Below, in pieces: positions 1-10,472 of a stretch of 64,000 bases of DNA (position 1 is the first letter of the stretch; each line of letters begins with the position of its first letter). The notes under the pieces are model-generated. The model ran no database searches and had not been told where the DNA came from. It was given only the letters and a program-made list of their open reading frames with translations. This DNA is from Bolinopsis microptera. Taxonomy: Eukaryota > Ctenophora > Tentaculata > Lobata > Bolinopsidae. Made by a program: the position numbers and the translations under genes. The stretch is from the NCBI RefSeq assembly GCF_026151205.1, contig NC_087082.1:10176901-10240900 (forward strand), given 5' to 3'.

Positions 1-555
1 TACAGACCCCTGATCCACCGCATGAAAGAACACGAACGATGCTACAGACTCAACAATGCTTAATTTGACGAAACCACAGACAGGATCAAATCCACCCCGC
101 CAATCACGCCCTGACCACTGGACCTCCTGGAACAACATAAAAGTCCTCAAATCCGTTACACTTACAAGTACAACACGATCTTAACTTGACCTGACAGAAC
201 ACGCTGCCATACAGATAAGACAACCCCCATGAACAAAACTGACCGTGCTCCAAAATGTAGCTTACTATGGGACCCCATCCTTCCTAAGATTGCTTCATCC
301 GTAAAGTCTAGGCCATCTGGCATTTCCTTCTCATCCACCTCAGAAGCCTAGTTTTTAATGTGAATGTTATACTGTAATGTAAATTTTTCCGACCTCTCCA
401 CTACACCCTTGCACATCACACACCAGGGACAAAAGAAAATCGTGGCATGTGCGGAATCGTGATTTTTCCCATTATTTGCGACAAATATATAATCACCCCT
501 TCACAACATCATCCCCAGCTGAAGACGATTTACACATGTATTTTGAAAGCTCCTT
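1..555. other. No gene recognised
   Basis: AT-rich sequence with no open frame, repeat or RNA signature that I can support on either strand. Confidence 0.5.
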
Positions 556-1029
556 CTAAACAGGGGTATTTAAGCTTTCTTTAATAAACATGACATGGTT
601 CGTCATGTTAGATCTCAAAACGTCAGTTCCGCCCCAGTATCCCTTAACATTATGTGATTGGGTACAAGTCCACGTATGTTTGCTGACGTGGACGGTCGTT
701 TCAGCATGGTGGACACGGTGAGTGTGGTCAGGAGTAGGAGTGATCAGTTGTTTGTCCACGGTAGAGATGCGGGCTCTGCAAGTGCAACCCTTTCGGAAAT
801 CCGAACATTTCCAGTAGGAGGTGTCGTCTCTTCGTTTGTCGAAGACGAATCGGGAGCCATTCAGGACAGGGTTCTCCGTGCCTTGTTTGCGTTCGGGGAT
901 AAACTGAACATTGGTTGCCATTGTGGATTGCGATAACTGATCTTCATACCGCTGTCTTATATCTTTATATACCTTATCGGACCTTATTTGGACGGACATT
1001 AATTGAACGCTGGAGGCCCTAACGTTCAT
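556..1029 (-). CDS. FLYWCH-type zinc finger protein, small or fragment
   Basis: The frame encodes 157 aa. Residues about 61-104 match the FLYWCH zinc-finger pattern: F61 and F63, a YWKC motif at 72-75, C82 and C84, and a final HTH pair at 102-104. FLYWCH fingers are DNA- or protein-binding modules of animal regulators and are often carried by transposons. The first ATG (1029) lies inside the terminal inverted repeat of the neighbouring DNA transposon, so about 20 N-terminal residues are element-derived. The ATG at residue 37 (921) sits just outside the element and is the more likely original start. No effector domain follows the finger and no introns are evident. It may be an independent small protein, an exon of a larger gene, or a transposon passenger remnant. 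The finger is clear; its function is unknown. Confidence 0.5.
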   Translation of the reverse strand: MNVRASSVQLMSVQIRSDKVYKDIRQRYEDQLSQSTMATNVQFIPERKQGTENPVLNGSRFVFDKRRDDTSYWKCSDFRKGCTCRARISTVDKQLITPTPDHTHRVHHAETTVHVSKHTWTCTQSHNVKGYWGGTDVLRSNMTNHVMFIKESLNTPV

Positions 1030-1166
1030 CTTAATGTCCGTTCAAATAAAGTCCGTTCATTTAAGGTCCGTCCAAGTTAAAGTCCGTTGAATTATTTTCA
1101 AACATTTTTCCACTTCGAACTTTTTGTCCAGAATATGACAACTATAATAACTTTATTGTGCCGTAA

Positions 1167-1517
1167 GTTAACGAAGGAAAGGTTCTCCTTGGTCTGCCAG
1201 AGGCACAGAAAACTCTACTAGTATATGATGTTTTCAAGGGTCACTTGGCGGAAAAAGTCAACGAAATTATGGCACTCAACAACATATTTCATGAGCTAGT
1301 CCCCGCCAACATGACAAACTTGTTCCAGCCTCTAGATATTACGGTAAATCGTGTTGCCAAGGACACTGTCCGACGTTGTTATATAGATAAATTATGTGAA
1401 TACTCTATTTTAATTACCTTTCAAAAGTGGGTACGCTCGGACGCTCGGTTCACGCGGGTAATTTTCGCTAGGAGTAGGACTAGGAGTACCGCGAAGAAAC
1501 ATTATTATATAGATTGA
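1167..1517 (+). pseudogene. DDE_1 transposase fragment (pogo/jerky type)
   Basis: An open frame begins right after a stop at 1164-1166. It contains LLVYDVFKGH, which matches the second catalytic-Asp region of DDE_1 transposases, followed by VPANMTNLFQPLD, the conserved block before the third acidic residue of Tigger/jerky transposases. Similarity stops near 1400 and the remaining codons to 1517 look like random sequence. The N-terminal DNA-binding domain and first catalytic Asp are absent. It lies within the TIR element 972-3209, so it is probably the remains of that element's own transposase. Confidence 0.7.
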
Positions 1518-1807
1518 TTGGGAACTGGGTTTTACTACCCCAGTTAATGTTTACTAAAATAGATATTGAACAGCAATTTAATAAGATAAAAATCGTACCA
1601 GCGTACTTTAAAATCTGTATGATTCATGAAATTAAAAGTAGCTATGAACATTGAGAGTTAAATATATTGTTTATATTCCCCATCATGGACTAGTGGCTCA
1701 ACAAAACTGCGTCGAAAAATTAAAGCTCAGCTAAAGCCTGAAGACTATTCAGTCTTGTATAGAAAATAACTACAGCTACCAATATGTCCCTCACAAACAT
1801 GGTCCAA

Positions 1808-1917
1808 AACATATCAAAACAGCACTAAATATCAAAACAGCACATATATCAAAACAGCACAAATATCAAAACAGCACCAATATCAAAACAGCACAAAATA
1901 TCAAAACAGGACTCACA
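1808..1917 (+). repeat. Short tandem repeat, about 15-17 bp unit, six to seven copies
   Basis: Imperfect direct copies of ATATCAAAACAGCAC with 0-3 nt spacers lie inside the transposon 972-3209. Confidence 0.8.
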
Positions 1918-2236
1918 CAATTTAGTACACTGATATTTGCAGAAAAGAAAAACTTGTTCATGCTTAATAGTACAACTTTATTGAAAGGACAACATAATAG
2001 AAGAGTAATAAAATATTTTTCTAAGATCAAAATGTCATTAAGTTCCGCGCCGTTATTGTCCTTTGAACCCGCTAGTATATTATAGTAGCAACAAATGATA
2101 AAACTAAGTAAGTAAATTTGATAATAATTTTTTGAATATAAAAAGATACTGCGGTCGGCTGCTGTGATGTAATATATTGAGTGTTGAGTATTGAGATTAA
2201 GTTACCGTTGTTAAAGGTTTTAGTAACAATAAATAG

Positions 2237-2318
2237 TTGGTTTTAGAAACAATACATATAGTAGGTTTAAAATGTAAAAATAAAAATTGTACGTTGAACT
2301 TAAAACTGTTCTGTATTG
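2237..2318 (+). repeat. Left copy of long direct repeat flanking LINE fragment
   Basis: It starts TTGGTTTTAGAAACAATA and ends AACTGTTCTGTATTG. The same sequence recurs at 2871-2962 with an 11-nt indel. It is best read as a target-site duplication of the LINE between the copies, although a pre-existing tandem repeat is possible. Confidence 0.7.
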
Positions 2319-2870
2319 GAACAGCCGAACTATAAGAACGCCCACCAAGATCCGTATCTACAAGGCTGCTGTTATTACTATTCTGTTATATGAAGCTGAA
2401 GTGTGGAACACAACAAAGAAGCAGATGAAACGGTTTGAGGTCTTCCATCTGACCTCCCTGAGAAGAATCTTGAAGATAAAGTGGTTCTTCCATGTCTCCA
2501 ATGAAGAAGTTCTCAGGCGTGCTGGAATTAAGTCTATCGAAACTTTCATCGGTGCGGCTAGACTAAGGTGGTACGGACATGTTGTCAGAATGCCAGAGAC
2601 GCGGTTTCCCAATTTCTTACTGGATTGGAAACCAATTACCAAACTATGGAAAGAGACTGAGAGGACGACCCCGCAAAGGCTGGATGGCCTGTGTACTCGA
2701 GGATGCGGCTGAATTTACAGGTGTCGATAACATCAGCAGAGATGCAGTAAAACAGTTGGCTCTAAAGCGAGTGGAATGGAGGAACATGTTACGCCGTAGA
2801 AGAGATGTGTGTGATGCAGGCCACTCCAACGACTAGGAGGAGACCTCTTCATGTAGCATGTATGTATGTA
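2319..2870 (+). mobile_element. 5'-truncated, frameshifted non-LTR retrotransposon 3' end
   Basis: The encoded segment matches the C-terminal region of LINE reverse transcriptases: a TKIRIYKAAV block, LLYEAEVW, a RLRWYGHVVRMP motif, then GKRLRGRPRKGWM in another frame. This indicates a frameshift near 2640-2650. The coding part stops at 2836 and is followed by an ATGTATGTA-type simple tail, typical of several LINE clades. The polymerase core and endonuclease are absent, so this is a dead 5' truncation. It sits inside the older DNA transposon. Confidence 0.8.
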
Positions 2871-2962
2871 TTGGTTTTAGAAACAATAAATATAGTAGGT
2901 TTTCGTAACAATAAAATGTAAAAATAAAAATTGTACGTTGAACTTAAAACTGTTCTGTATTG
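2871..2962 (+). repeat. Right copy of long direct repeat flanking LINE fragment
   Basis: It follows the ATGT-rich tail immediately and matches 2237-2318 except for one substitution and an 11-nt insertion. Confidence 0.7.
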
Positions 2963-3354
2963 CGGTCGGCTGCTGCAATGTAATATATTGAGTGTTGAGT
3001 ATTGAGATGCTTATATTATATGCTATCGTATAAAAATGGATTTAAAGATCATTTGCTGGTATAAAAAAACGTCAAAAGAAATGGAAAAAAATTCGGATTT
3101 TTGATGGTTTTTAATGCCTTCTAGCGTTCATATTAATGTCCGTTCATAATTATGCCCGTTCATTTAATGTCCGTTCATTTAATGTCCGTCCAAATAAGGT
3201 CAGATAAGGTATGTACTCATGTAGGCTGTGTCCTGTGATGTGATCGACAGCTTACGTATCGATGGATCAGATCTCAATGGATCACATCAGCATTATAACA
3301 ATGGGAGCAACGTCACGAGAATACCCGTGAGCTTGTGAAATACGAATGTGAACC

Positions 3355-3480
3355 GAAATTACAATATGATCCGAAATTCGGACAGATGTCGCCAAAAACG
3401 ACTCCTGTCCGACAGCGACATCTGTCCGAAATCCCTAATTCGGCTGTCGGACAGATGTCGCTGTCGGACAGATGTCGCCC
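3355..3480. repeat. Inverted and direct repeats of CGGACAGATGTCGC
   Basis: CGGACAGATGTCGC occurs three times forward and once inverted (GCGACATCTGTCCG) in 125 bp. The segment could fold into alternative hairpins. No open frame of note. Confidence 0.7.
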
Positions 3481-5580
3481 AATCAAACAAACTTTTCGTA
3501 TCACTTATATGAGTTATATGTTTTAAACAATCCCCCTCCAGGTTTGTTAAGAAACGTTTAATTCAACTCTAGACTTTTAAATGTTAATATCCAGGTTAAA
3601 AATCCAGGAGACTGACTATTAAGAACCCATCTAATCTGGCTAACACAGAGATCTTATCACGAAACTCAATCTCCGCGGAATTCAGTTGATTGACTTTAAC
3701 TATGGAGTCCATCGATCGAGTAGTTTAGCGAAGCATGGAGCCTCCTGAACAGCATTTGCTTTAACAAAGCTTTAAAATATATCAGCTTTGTTGTCCCCCT
3801 TTGTATGATAAGCACAATTGATACTCAGTGAAAGAACAATGAACAAACTGTAGATTTATTGGTCACCACTATTGTCTCTTCTTGCCCCTATTTGAATCAT
3901 TGCATATCAGAAGAGACTTGAGGAATCAGACTGAGACATCAGTCTTACACAAATGTATGTGCTCTAAACGTACTCTACGCTAACAAATGGAAAAACAATG
4001 ATATGAAGCATTCCTGAAACACAACTGCATCAAAAACCTAAAGAACAATAAACTTCCATAGACCATACCCTCTTGAAGATCAATCAGTGCCAGTTAGTAT
4101 TTGTTGTTAATGTTGAAAGACATCATTTTTAATCAATTGTGTGGTAAATAGATGAATGAATGGTCACAACCGACAGCCTTTCCGATCCATCTCCCTACTA
4201 TGAGGTTTTAATGGTTCTACTTCTCTGTTAAGCTGTTAGTAAACTTCGTTGAGTATAATTCTTATTAATTAGTTTTAAACGCGTTCTTAAACAGTTAAAC
4301 ATCTTGCACCCAAAATTCCGGTCTTTTTCGAACCCTTGACTTCATACAAATCTGTCGTTAGCCAAAGAGGTCTTATGTCAGAAATATTGTATGAGTATTA
4401 GTATGAGTATGCCATTGAATCCAACAAATACTACTTTAACTGTATATCTCCTGTACTAATAAGCTCACATGGTAGCCGTAGTAGTAAGCTAAGGAAGGTT
4501 TCAGAAGACCCATAGATAATACATGTACTCCTGATAAGTAACACATACTCCCAAATCTACGACACTTTCATTTTGCTCTTGGCTCTTAGTCCTTATTTCA
4601 GTATCACGAGCGTGTGCAATCGCTCTACATTCAAATAAAGATATTTTTGAATAAAATTTGAATGTGAATTTAAAATCATCATGGTTCGACGTATGGAACA
4701 TGAATAAACCGTATGGTTTGACTCATACTCATAGTATGGGTAAAATCTCATCCTTAACCTCTTAACCCCGATTCTGTACAAGAATGTTTATTCAGCAAGT
4801 GATCTAATTACTTGAATAGTAAATAGTAAAACTTCAGATAAATAAAACTGGACAGATCATGCTTAGACTGTCCGTTTCTGTCACCTGAGTGACACAGATT
4901 CTGTCTCTCTGTGTTATTATTTCAGTCGGTGAGGTGTTCTCTATTCTCAACAACATGTGTCATAAAGTCACTTTCAGTGTCAGATAATTATTAGAGAAAA
5001 ACAGCATTGGCCATCTGACGTGGTAAAATCTTAAGTTTAGTAGCGTCGTCTTGAGAAGACTTTCTGGTACTAAACAGCTAAACGTATGGAGGAGTGATAT
5101 TTGATATGGCCATGTTAATTTTGTTTTACCGGATTTGTTCTTATCAAATTGTGCGATATCCTTTAGCGATTGTCAAATTAAAATCATACAATGCAGTACT
5201 ATCCAAATCAGCTAATTGACGTCAATCGCTTGATTTGGTTGCTTTTCTTGCCTAATACCCAGTATGTGACGAGGTTGAGAGACTTGATAATGACCTCACT
5301 TTCTAGCCTACCCTATTAAAAAGTAAGTTTTTACTCCGAGTTGAGATTTAAACCATAGTTAAAAGAAGCAGTGATGTAACTAGCAATATAGCGTTGACAT
5401 GGTGGTGACAGGAGGGATCCGTGTAAGTGAGTGTAGGTATAATATAACTGGGGAGTAGAAGGATATGCTGTATAACCCCACAGCTCCGTCCTCCACCGTG
5501 TACATAACCCTTTTACAACTCTAGAGGGAGCAGCCTTACAATTCAGCAGTTAACTAGGTGTCTTGCTGGAGCGAACTATA
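3481..5580. other. Intergenic, nothing recognised
   Basis: AT-rich sequence with only short open frames (66 codons or fewer), no domain signal and no long repeat that I can see. Confidence 0.5.
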
Positions 5581-5908
5581 CTTTGCAGTTGTTAGCTTGT
5601 TAATGTGTGTGTGGTTAGGACCTCTGCAGTTGTTAACTTGTTAATGTGTGTGTGGTTAGGACCTCTGCAGTTGTTAACTTGTTAATGTGTGTGTGGTTAG
5701 GACCTCTGCAGTTGTTAACTTGTTAATGTGTGTGTGGTTAGGACCTCTGCAGTTGTTAACTTGTTAATGTGTGTGTGGTTAGGACCTCTGCAGTTGTTAA
5801 CTTGTTAATGTGTGTGTGGTTAGGACCTCTACAGTTGTTAACTTGTTAATGTGTGTGTGGTTAGGACCTCTACAGTTGTTAACTTGTTAATGTGTGTGTG
5901 GTTAGGAC
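5581..5908 (+). repeat. Minisatellite, 41-bp unit, eight copies
   Basis: Eight head-to-tail copies of a 41-bp unit containing GCAGTTGTTAACTTGTTAATG and a TGTGTGTGG run. The first unit has two differences; the last two share CTACAG in place of CTGCAG. Copies are otherwise near-identical and have no spacers. Confidence 0.95.
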
Positions 5909-6880
5909 CTCTGTGTTGCACGATTCAGTAGCCTACACCAACAGCTGCAGATGTTTTTGTCAGCTGTAAACTGTGTGGTAATTACATCTCTGTAGTTGTT
6001 AAAGCTTTAAAGGTTGGTGAATTGTCACAATTGTGGATTGTTTAACTAAGGCATCTGAACTGTGTTCAGTTTGTGTGAACAGGTGCGGAAGTGAGCATGT
6101 TCCTGTTTACCTGTGTAGTGTGTAGTATAGAGTAGTATGTAAAAGTAGTAAAGTAGTATATTATTAATTATAGTAGTGTGTAGAGGTTACTTCTCCAACG
6201 TGATAATTTGTTTGCTGACAAATAGTGGCTCCTTTGTAGAGTAGATCTCATTAGAATTTAGATATCTTCATTTACTTTTCACATGAGATAATTCATGTTC
6301 TTATCAGAGGGCTAGAAGACTGGTAGACTATATTATCTTAAATTAGCAGCAATTACTACAAATTCTTAGAACAAGATCCTACTAAATACTCTGTGGGTAG
6401 AATTGTGTACCTTATAGGTTATCAGCGCCACACTAGCATTTACCGGGAATTTTACTAGCAAACATTTTGTTCATAAAGATTGACGCCTGTTATTGTGTTG
6501 CTACTAAATACGCACTTTCCTTGCGAGTTTTCTGCACCAAGTGATCTTTCACGAGTATTATGTTGATAGTGTAAATTTACTAATCAGCACGTGCGAGTAC
6601 GATTACTCAAAGTGCAACATAATGTATAGTGTATACTTGAAGTATACATTGACAACTCTATATCTAACACTAGTTTGTAGTTATACTCTGTGATACGTGA
6701 CACCTCGCATCCAACCCTCAGTCAGCAGGACTCACTGTAGTTGTAAGACTTTACAATCTAGCAGCTTTTATAGCTTTACCGTGCGAGTGTGTTATAGCAT
6801 GTTGTGTTTACTGCTGTTAGCTCCTGATACTGCCCTGAATTGAGGCAGGGCTGCTTCAATATCTTCAGCTATAATGTCTC
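5909..6880. other. Intergenic, nothing recognised
   Basis: AT-rich sequence with a faint echo of the 41-bp repeat near 5985-6010. No coding signal. Confidence 0.5.
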
Positions 6881-8568
6881 CTATATCTGCTATATCTGCT
6901 ATATCTGCTATATCTGCTATATCTGCTATATCTGCTATATCTGCTATATCTGCTATATCTGCTATATCTGCTATATCTGCTATATCTGCTATATCTGTTA
7001 TATCTGCTATATCTGCTATATCTGCTATATCTGCTATATCTGCTATATCTGCTATATCTGCTATATCTGCTATATCTGCTATATCTGCTATATCTGCCAT
7101 ATCTGCCATATCTGTTATATCTGCTATATCTGCTATATCTGCCATATCTGCTATATCTGCTATATCTGCTATATCTGCTATATCTGCTATATCTGCCATA
7201 TCTGCTATATCTGCTATATCTGCTGTATCTGTTATATCTGCTATATCTGCCATATCTGATATATCTGCTATATCTGCTATATCTGCTATATCTGCTATAT
7301 CTGCTATATCTGCTATATCTGCTATATCTGCTATGTCTGCTATATCTGCTATATCTGCTATATCTGCTATATCTGCTATATCTGCTATATCTGCTATATC
7401 TGCTATATTTGCTATATCTGCTATATCTGCTATATCTGCAATATCTGCTATGTTTGCTATATCTGCTATATCTGCTATATCTGCTATATCTGCTATATCT
7501 GCTATGTTTGCTATATCTGCTATATCTGCTATATCTGCTATATCTGCTATATCTGCTATATCTGCTATATCTGCTATATCTGCTATATCTGCTATATCTG
7601 CTATATCTGCTATATCTGCTATATCTGCTATATCTGCTATATCTGCTATATCTGCTATATCTGCTATATCTGCTATATCTGCTATATCTGCTATATCTGC
7701 TATATCTGCTATATCTGCTATATCTGCTATATCTGCTATATCTGCTATATCTGCTATATCTGCTATATCTGCTATATCTGCTATATCTGCTATATCTGCT
7801 ATATCTGCTATATCTGCTATATCTGCTATATCTGCTATATCTGCTATATCTGCTATATCTGCTATATCTGCTATATCTGTTATATCTGCTATATCTGCTA
7901 TATCTGCTATATCTGCTATATCTGCCATATCTGCCATATCTGTTATATCTGCTATATCTGCTATATCTGTTATATCTGCTATATCTGCTATATCTGCTAT
8001 ATCTGCTATATCTGCTATATCTGCTATATCTGCTATATCTGCTATATCTGCTATATCTGCTATATCTGTTATATCTGCTATATCTGCCATATCTGCTATA
8101 TCTGCTATATCTGCTATATCTGTTATATCTGCTATATCTGCCATATCTGCTATATCTGCTATATCTGCTATATCTGCTATATCTGCTATTTCTGCTATTT
8201 CTGCTATATCTGCTATATTTGCTATATCTGCTATATCTGCTATATCTGCTATATCTGCTATATCTGTTATATCTGCTATATCTGCTATATCTGCTATATC
8301 TGCTATATCTGTTATATCTGCTATATCTGCTATATCTGCTATATCTGCTATATCTGCTATATCTGCCATATCTGCTATATCTGTTATATCTGCTATATCT
8401 GCTATATCTGCTATATCTGCTATATCTGCTATATCTGCTATATCTGCTATATCTGCTATATCTGCTATATCTGCTATATCTGCTATATCAGCTATATCTG
8501 CTATATCTGCTATATCTGCTATATCTGCTATATCTGCTATATCTGCTATATATCTGCCATATCTTCTA
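6881..8568 (+). repeat. Minisatellite, 9-bp unit CTATATCTG, about 185 copies
   Basis: An uninterrupted array of the nonamer CTATATCTG with scattered variants (TTATATCTG, CCATATCTG, CTATGTCTG, CTATATTTG). Because nine is a multiple of three and the unit has stops in only one of six frames, five frames stay open along most of the array. The long open frames here are a consequence of the repeat and not evidence of a gene. Confidence 0.97.
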
Positions 8569-10472
8569 TAGATATAATATGTTTATCGTTTAGTCTACTG
8601 AACGAACAGTTTACTTCTCATCATATCTTGTGTTTGTATTACTTGTTACACTCGCTGTATAGAATGACCTAGCTAATCTAGTAGATAATGGTCTAGCTAA
8701 TTAAGAAGATAATGATCCAGCTAATCGCACGGTTCACATAAGCATGATGCCTGTCAACGGTATTTTGGCTCCGCCCAAATAACGGAGTAGATTTGCTGCG
8801 ATCGTGCGTTTGTTCCAGTAATATCTCTGCAATCATTGTTAGTTTATAACTGACCGGAAACAAACGAAAAAGTTAATTGAGTGCAATTCACACTCAGCTT
8901 TTTTATTGGAGCTTAGTTAGTGCTTTTACAGTGCTGACATGTATTTGCTTTTCTTAGGACGGACATATTAAAAAATTATCCATACATGCAGTATGATATG
9001 CAAAAATTGCCTTTTTCTGCAAAAATAGAGATAAGTTTTTGCAATTCTGATTCTGTAAAGTTAATGATACCTCTAATTTTATTCTAAAGATGAACAGTCT
9101 AGCAAATAATTTCGGTTGTTCGGTTTAATTGCAGCCACGGTGACAGGAAATACACCCTTGCCCAGTCGAGATAGCTATTAGCTAAAATTATTTGTACTGC
9201 CGGTAGTTTCTGTAGTCGGTAAATCATATTCTTAAATCGCGCCACTCTCTTCGCAATGATAACGTTTTATATATCCTACTGTCAATGGATTTATTCTCGG
9301 CAAAATTGTTTTCGATAAGTTGATAGTTTGTGCATACCAGGCACGCAACACTGTCACATGAACAATAGTAGAAGCAGGATACTAAATTCATTAAGCTCTC
9401 CGGCTAAAAATATACTTCTTTTTGTGCGTTGTCCGGGAAGGTGCTAACTTTTATCTTTTTACGAGTAATTATCCATGCTTCTTGACGTTGAACGTACGAA
9501 CAATTGCTTTTTCTGGAGTTCGGTATCTCGGGGTTGAAATTTGTTTTGAAATTGTGCGATTTTAAAATCAGTGATTAGATTTCTAAACTCTCACAATAAT
9601 ATCTACCATTCTGGTATCAACATTATTTGTAATTAGATAGCAGTTGTTATAAAGGTGATCATACTCTTTTCAATTTAATAATTCGATATAAGATCAAAGA
9701 AGGGTCATACTCATAACAAAACCAACGGTTTATGAATAATGGTGTATATATTTATATTTTATAAATAGCATCCTGTCCCACCTCCCATGATCCTACTCGC
9801 AACCTACTAATCAGTAATCATACACACCGACATAACAGTATAACAATGATTATTGGCTCACTAATCACCTGCACTATCAATACAATTAAAAGGTGTTATA
9901 TACTGCCAAATTGCAGCACTGACTATTCCTCTGTTGTCATGACGTGTCTATAACACAGCTCTAACATACACAAACAATCTCAGTAAACTTCTTACATTGT
10001 TACTCGTCAGCTGTTAAACCACAAACATGCGCTCTGTGATCCTGGTTTGTTGATGTTACAAACCAATCAAAAAACATCATCTCCACCCCACTCTACCACT
10101 GTATACCTACTTCATACTTTAGTAGTGCTAAACCCTTATATTATCATATGTGACACTCTTCTGTCACATCTCAATATTAGAGAAGTGATCGCCTTGCGGC
10201 ATATTTTTGGCTATTATTAATATCCATATGCTTGATAAAACGATCGAAATGTTTGTATTTTTGCTCACCAAATCTAAACCGTTTAATGACAAAAGTCTAC
10301 TATAGAAAGTTCTTAAACCGCTAACATTATCCTACGTACAATTTCTTTGTGTCAAAACGTCGCTATACTGCTTTCTTGACCAGCAGTAAAACCACTTGTT
10401 TATTGGTGTGTACTGTGTTATTATAGCTTTTTAGCGTTTTGTAGCTTTGTACTTTGTAGCTTGAGCAATACG
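8569..10472. other. Intergenic, upstream of the coiled-coil gene
   Basis: No coding region or repeat of note. Presumably holds the promoter of the gene that starts near 10473, but no TATA box or other element can be assigned. Confidence 0.5.

Larger units (their letters stand above)
972..3209. mobile_element. Decayed TA-flanked TIR DNA transposon (pogo/Tc1-mariner-like)
   Basis: The left end reads CCTTATCGGACCTTATTTGG from 972. The right end (to 3209) is its inverted complement with one mismatch over about 31 bp. TA dinucleotides flank both ends (970-971 and 3210-3211), the target duplication of the Tc1/mariner/pogo group. Sub-terminal short repeats of an ACGGACATTAA type occur inside both ends. 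A fragment of DDE transposase of the pogo/jerky type lies at 1167-1400, consistent with the ends. A LINE fragment is nested at 2319-2870. A lone copy of the same end occurs at 19409-19440. The element is inactive because the transposase is only a C-terminal piece. Confidence 0.7.

Noticed and set aside
658-936. 92-codon plus-strand frame opposite the FLYWCH frame
   Set aside because: No motif, whereas the minus strand has a full FLYWCH pattern.
5581-5908. CRISPR-like regular repeats
   Set aside because: Direct head-to-tail units without unique spacers, in a eukaryotic genome.
6792-8593. Long open frames (394-565 codons) on both strands with I-S-A, Y-L-L, I-C-Y or A-D-I repeats
   Set aside because: They result from a 9-bp repeat that lacks stops in five frames. 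No flanking domain, codon bias or unique sequence supports a protein.
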